A stretch of 64,000 nt of DNA from Paenibacillus shirakamiensis (GTDB taxonomy: Bacteria > Bacillota > Bacilli > Paenibacillales > Paenibacillaceae), in assembly GCF_017874255.1 (NCBI RefSeq), contig NZ_JAGGLD010000006.1, forward strand, positions 1 through 64,000, written 5' to 3'. Both the position numbers and the translations under genes were made by a program. This document shows, piece after piece, positions 61,891-64,000 of the stretch (the stretch's first letter is position 1; the number at the start of each line of letters is the position of its first letter). The notes beneath the pieces were generated by a model, which saw only the letters and a program-made list of their open reading frames with translations, did no database searches and was not told the origin of the DNA.

Positions 61891-62046
61891 TTGGCGACGT
61901 TAACAGATGAATTGCTACTAGATTCATTTAAGCGAGCTACAGAGCTTAAATTGGATAGAGATTTCCTAGCGCTCCTGTTGGCCGAGATCCGTAAGCGGAA
62001 TCTCAATTCGCAACTTCATAGACAACTACAAGCGATCTTTCATTAA
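61891..62046 (+). CDS. sda: Sporulation inhibitor Sda
   Basis: A 51-residue helical-hairpin protein: LTDELLLDSFKRATELKLDR and DFLALLLAEIRKRNL match the B. subtilis Sda pattern ([20 protein letters not shown]). Sda blocks KinA autophosphorylation and delays sporulation when replication is active or damaged. The start is TTG with GAAAGGA 10 bp upstream. The upstream DnaA boxes support the name. It is too short for common ORF cutoffs. Confidence 0.88.
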   Translation: MATLTDELLLDSFKRATELKLDRDFLALLLAEIRKRNLNSQLHRQLQAIFH

Positions 62047-62090
62047 AGGGAATCTGTAAGTCCATCATGGGTTTTGATTGTTTAGCTTTC

Positions 62091-62339
62091 TTATCCAATG
62101 TAGGACATGTCCACCTGATATATAAAGGCTTCGCCACATTGTGTGCATTGTATTCTATGCTCACATTCACCTGTGTATTCCATCGTTTCAAGATCGGAAA
62201 TGAATGCAGTATTCATATAGGGACTGTATGGACCTATATAATCCTCCATTTTCCCTTGGTCCTGAAGAGGGCAATTGCAGTCTGGACAAGCAAGCTTGAG
62301 TGGAGCTAAGCCATTACAAAGATAACATATATAGAACAA
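62091..62339 (-). CDS. Small zinc-ribbon protein (82 aa)
   Basis: A Cys-rich protein with CYLC, CPDC and CTQC pairs (two possible zinc sites) and an aromatic middle (DYIGPYSPYMNTAF). The start is TTG at 62339 with GAAGGAGG 7 bp upstream. I do not recognise a named family. Its ribosome site lies within a hairpin. Confidence 0.65.
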   Translation of the reverse strand: MFYICYLCNGLAPLKLACPDCNCPLQDQGKMEDYIGPYSPYMNTAFISDLETMEYTGECEHRIQCTQCGEAFIYQVDMSYIG

Positions 62340-62340
62340 A

Positions 62341-62387
62341 GGGTATCCTCCTTCGAACATTTGTTCAGAAGTAAGATACCCTTTTTT
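62341..62387. terminator. Hairpin overlapping the ribosome site of the zinc-ribbon gene
   Basis: Stem GGGTATC (62341-62347) against GATACCC (62375-62381), with inner pairing, then T6 on the plus strand. On the minus strand it encloses GAAGGAGG of the zinc-ribbon gene and ends CCCTTTGTTCT, so it may end the yumC-type transcript. Confidence 0.55.
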
Positions 62388-62406
62388 GTGAAATTCATGT
62401 CTCCCG

Positions 62407-63408
62407 TTACATTTTTAGATTTGTACTATGTCCGGGGGAAAGTTTGGCTTCCGGATCAACATATACTTTGGCGTTGTTTACAGCGGTTGGAGCTTCCCCA
62501 AATCCGACGGCAATTAATTTTAATTTACCTGGATAGGTGGTAATGTCACCAGCGGCAAATATACCGGGAACCGAAGTTTCCATGCGAGAATCCACCACAA
62601 TTGAATTCGTATGAATATCAATACCCCAATCGGCAATCGGTCCGAGTGAAGAGATAAATCCAAAGTTAATGATTACATCATCGACGTCAATGAGCGTAAT
62701 CTCCTGTGATTTAACATCTTTTAATTCGACTTGATGAATCATGTCTTCTCCGTGTAGTGCTGTAATTTCGGTAGGCGTGATAACCTGCACACTGGATGCC
62801 ATTAAATTCTCTACACTGTGCTCATGAGCACGGAACTTATCTCTACGGTGGATAAGGGTAACTTGCTCCGCAATAGGTTCAAGCATTAAGGCCCAATCGA
62901 CCGCAGAGTCTCCGCCACCGCTAATTAATACTTTGCGTCCGGCAAAGCGGCTCAAATCATTCACGAAATAGTGAAGACTGCGACCTTCATGCTTAACAGC
63001 ATCCTCAAGCTCCAGACGCCGAGGTTCAAATGCACCTACGCCTGCGGTGATAATCACAGCTTTGGCATGATGTTCCCCGCGATCGGTCGTAACTACAAAG
63101 TGTCGCTCGTCCTTTTTCTCAACATGTATCACTTTTTCTTCAAGGCAGATCTCAGTATTAAATCGTTGCATCTGTTGATGAAGATTATTTACGAGCTCTT
63201 GTGCCGTAACTTTAGGATAGCCTGCTACATCATAAATATATTTCTCAGGATATAACGCTGCAAGTTGCCCACCTAATTGTGGCATACTTTCTATTAATTT
63301 CACGGTCGCCTGCCGCATTCCGCCATAAAAGGCGGCAAACATCCCTGCAGGACCGCCACCTATAATAAGCAAGTCTGTGCTTTCTTGAGTGGGTTGTATG
63401 ACTGACAT
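62407..63408 (-). CDS. yumC: Ferredoxin-NADP reductase, type 2 (YumC-like)
   Basis: A 333-residue thioredoxin-reductase-like flavoprotein: FAD motif [20 protein letters not shown] motif [15 protein letters not shown], and [21 protein letters not shown] at the C-terminus. No CxxC, as expected for type 2 FNR. It reduces ferredoxin or flavodoxin with NADPH. GGAGGTGC precedes the ATG. Confidence 0.9.
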   Translation of the reverse strand: MSVIQPTQESTDLLIIGGGPAGMFAAFYGGMRQATVKLIESMPQLGGQLAALYPEKYIYDVAGYPKVTAQELVNNLHQQMQRFNTEICLEEKVIHVEKKDERHFVVTTDRGEHHAKAVIITAGVGAFEPRRLELEDAVKHEGRSLHYFVNDLSRFAGRKVLISGGGDSAVDWALMLEPIAEQVTLIHRRDKFRAHEHSVENLMASSVQVITPTEITALHGEDMIHQVELKDVKSQEITLIDVDDVIINFGFISSLGPIADWGIDIHTNSIVVDSRMETSVPGIFAAGDITTYPGKLKLIAVGFGEAPTAVNNAKVYVDPEAKLSPGHSTNLKM

Positions 63409-63776
63409 AGATGAAGCACCTCCAGATCCATTTGAATAATGTCATTTCTACTTTATTATAAGCTTCATCCTGAGACTTGGAAAGTCGCTCAAAAACGCAT
63501 CAAATATAAGGATTTATACACGAAAGTAAGCGCTTTTTGAGGCTTAAAATAAGACTTGATCTTTTCATTTAAAGCCTTTATCATTCTATAGAGCTTCTCC
63601 CGGAAAATGTGTCAAAATAAGCACTTTTACGGCTTTTAGCATGGATTACATTCCGTACACGAAGAATAATTATGATCATATCGTTAACCTTTAACTATTT
63701 ATGTGTATAATTTCACAAATAATTTTGGCGATTATCCCAAATATATAGATGAAGCACTTTGGAAGGAGAATACCTA
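63409..63776. other. Intergenic region between divergent yumC-like and ndh genes
   Basis: A 368-bp gap. An imperfect repeat (CTCAAAAACGC at 63488, GCGCTTTTTGAG at 63530) could form a hairpin. AT-rich, with candidate promoters for both genes but no clear boxes assigned. Confidence 0.5.
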
Positions 63777-64000
63777 ATGAGTTCCATACCCAAAATTGTC
63801 ATACTTGGTGCGGGTTATGGCGGAATTCTGACCGCTCAGAAGCTGCAAAAGGAATTGAATTACAACGAAGCGGATGTCACACTAGTGAATCGACATGATT
63901 ATCATTACTTTACTACTCATTTGCATATGCCGGCCGCCGGTACAGATTCAGTCGATCACAGTCGTGTAGCCATTTCTAGACTGATCGATGAATTTAAGAT
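63777..64000 (+). CDS. Type II NADH dehydrogenase (5' part)
   Basis: The first 74 codons encode KIVILGAGYGGILTAQKLQK, the FAD Rossmann motif of NDH-2 (B. subtilis YumB/Ndh), and HDYHYFTTHLHMPAAG. It transfers electrons from NADH to menaquinone. GGAAGGAGAA precedes the ATG. The gene continues past the window edge. Confidence 0.88.
   Translation, partial: MSSIPKIVILGAGYGGILTAQKLQKELNYNEADVTLVNRHDYHYFTTHLHMPAAGTDSVDHSRVAISRLIDEFK

Overview
The window looks like a chromosomal segment of a spore-forming Bacillota, most likely Paenibacillus or a close relative. Signs are moderate GC, strong AGGAGG ribosome-binding sites with frequent TTG/GTG starts, several spore genes (sspI, an alpha/beta SASP, ylbJ, a lytH-like peptidase, sda, a YheC/YheD-like ATP-grasp protein), a Trp T-box, an S-box riboswitch and Bacillus-like gene order in several blocks. 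Genus is inferred, since no 16S gene is present.

Layout. 1-1.46 kb: fourteen tRNA genes in the order of the B. subtilis trnD cluster, closed by a terminator; an rRNA operon probably lies upstream. 2.0-6.9 kb: an envelope-stress operon joining Lia and Psp parts (LiaI-like protein, two PspA/IM30 paralogs around a PspC protein, LiaF, LiaS, LiaR) behind a promoter with inverted repeats. 7-13.2 kb: ywmB, zwf, prfC, sspI, a KtrA-type potassium channel regulator and a TrmH methyltransferase. 13.2-16.4 kb: an alkylation-damage cluster (AdaA, Ogt, an SplB-like radical SAM protein and an AlkA-type glycosylase). 16.5-19.3 kb: lytH, lipA, yutD. 19.3-28.3 kb: a C-terminal processing protease, a copper-amine-oxidase-domain protein, and a block resembling B. 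subtilis yjbG-yjbN (nadK, truncated hemoglobin, pepF) with ylbJ and small unknown genes. 28.5-34.6 kb: an orphan gene, an ArsR regulator, a SASP, an aldose epimerase homolog, T-box/trpS, ctaB, a Sco protein and a Toprim protein. 34.6-47 kb: an MFS transporter preceded by 40-bp hairpin repeats, a membrane transglutaminase, a class B penicillin-binding protein, a two-component system, an HAD phosphatase, a SpoVB/MurJ-type flippase and a DUF2515 protein. 47-54.5 kb: thioredoxin, ctaA, a UbiD-family decarboxylase, a HEPN-like protein and the S-box metNIQ operon, whose last gene ends in a 46-bp tandem repeat. 54.5-64 kb: an SDR, Fe-S and respiratory-quinone genes (Nfu-like, YuzB, YutJ, MqnE, ErpA-like), small orphans, sda behind DnaA boxes, a YumC-type reductase and the start of a type II NADH dehydrogenase gene.

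Several genes share pathways. ctaB, ctaA and Sco serve heme A and cytochrome oxidase assembly; MqnE (aminofutalosine synthase) and possibly the UbiD protein point to futalosine-type menaquinone synthesis; the NDH-2 proteins feed that quinone pool. AdaA, Ogt and AlkA handle alkylated DNA. The most notable non-coding features are the DnaA boxes upstream of sda, two tandem hairpin arrays (35.95 and 54.1 kb), a palindrome over the erpA-like promoter, and several small ORFs with their own signals. I found no prophage, insertion sequence, CRISPR array or defence island, and nothing I could confidently call a wholly new system.
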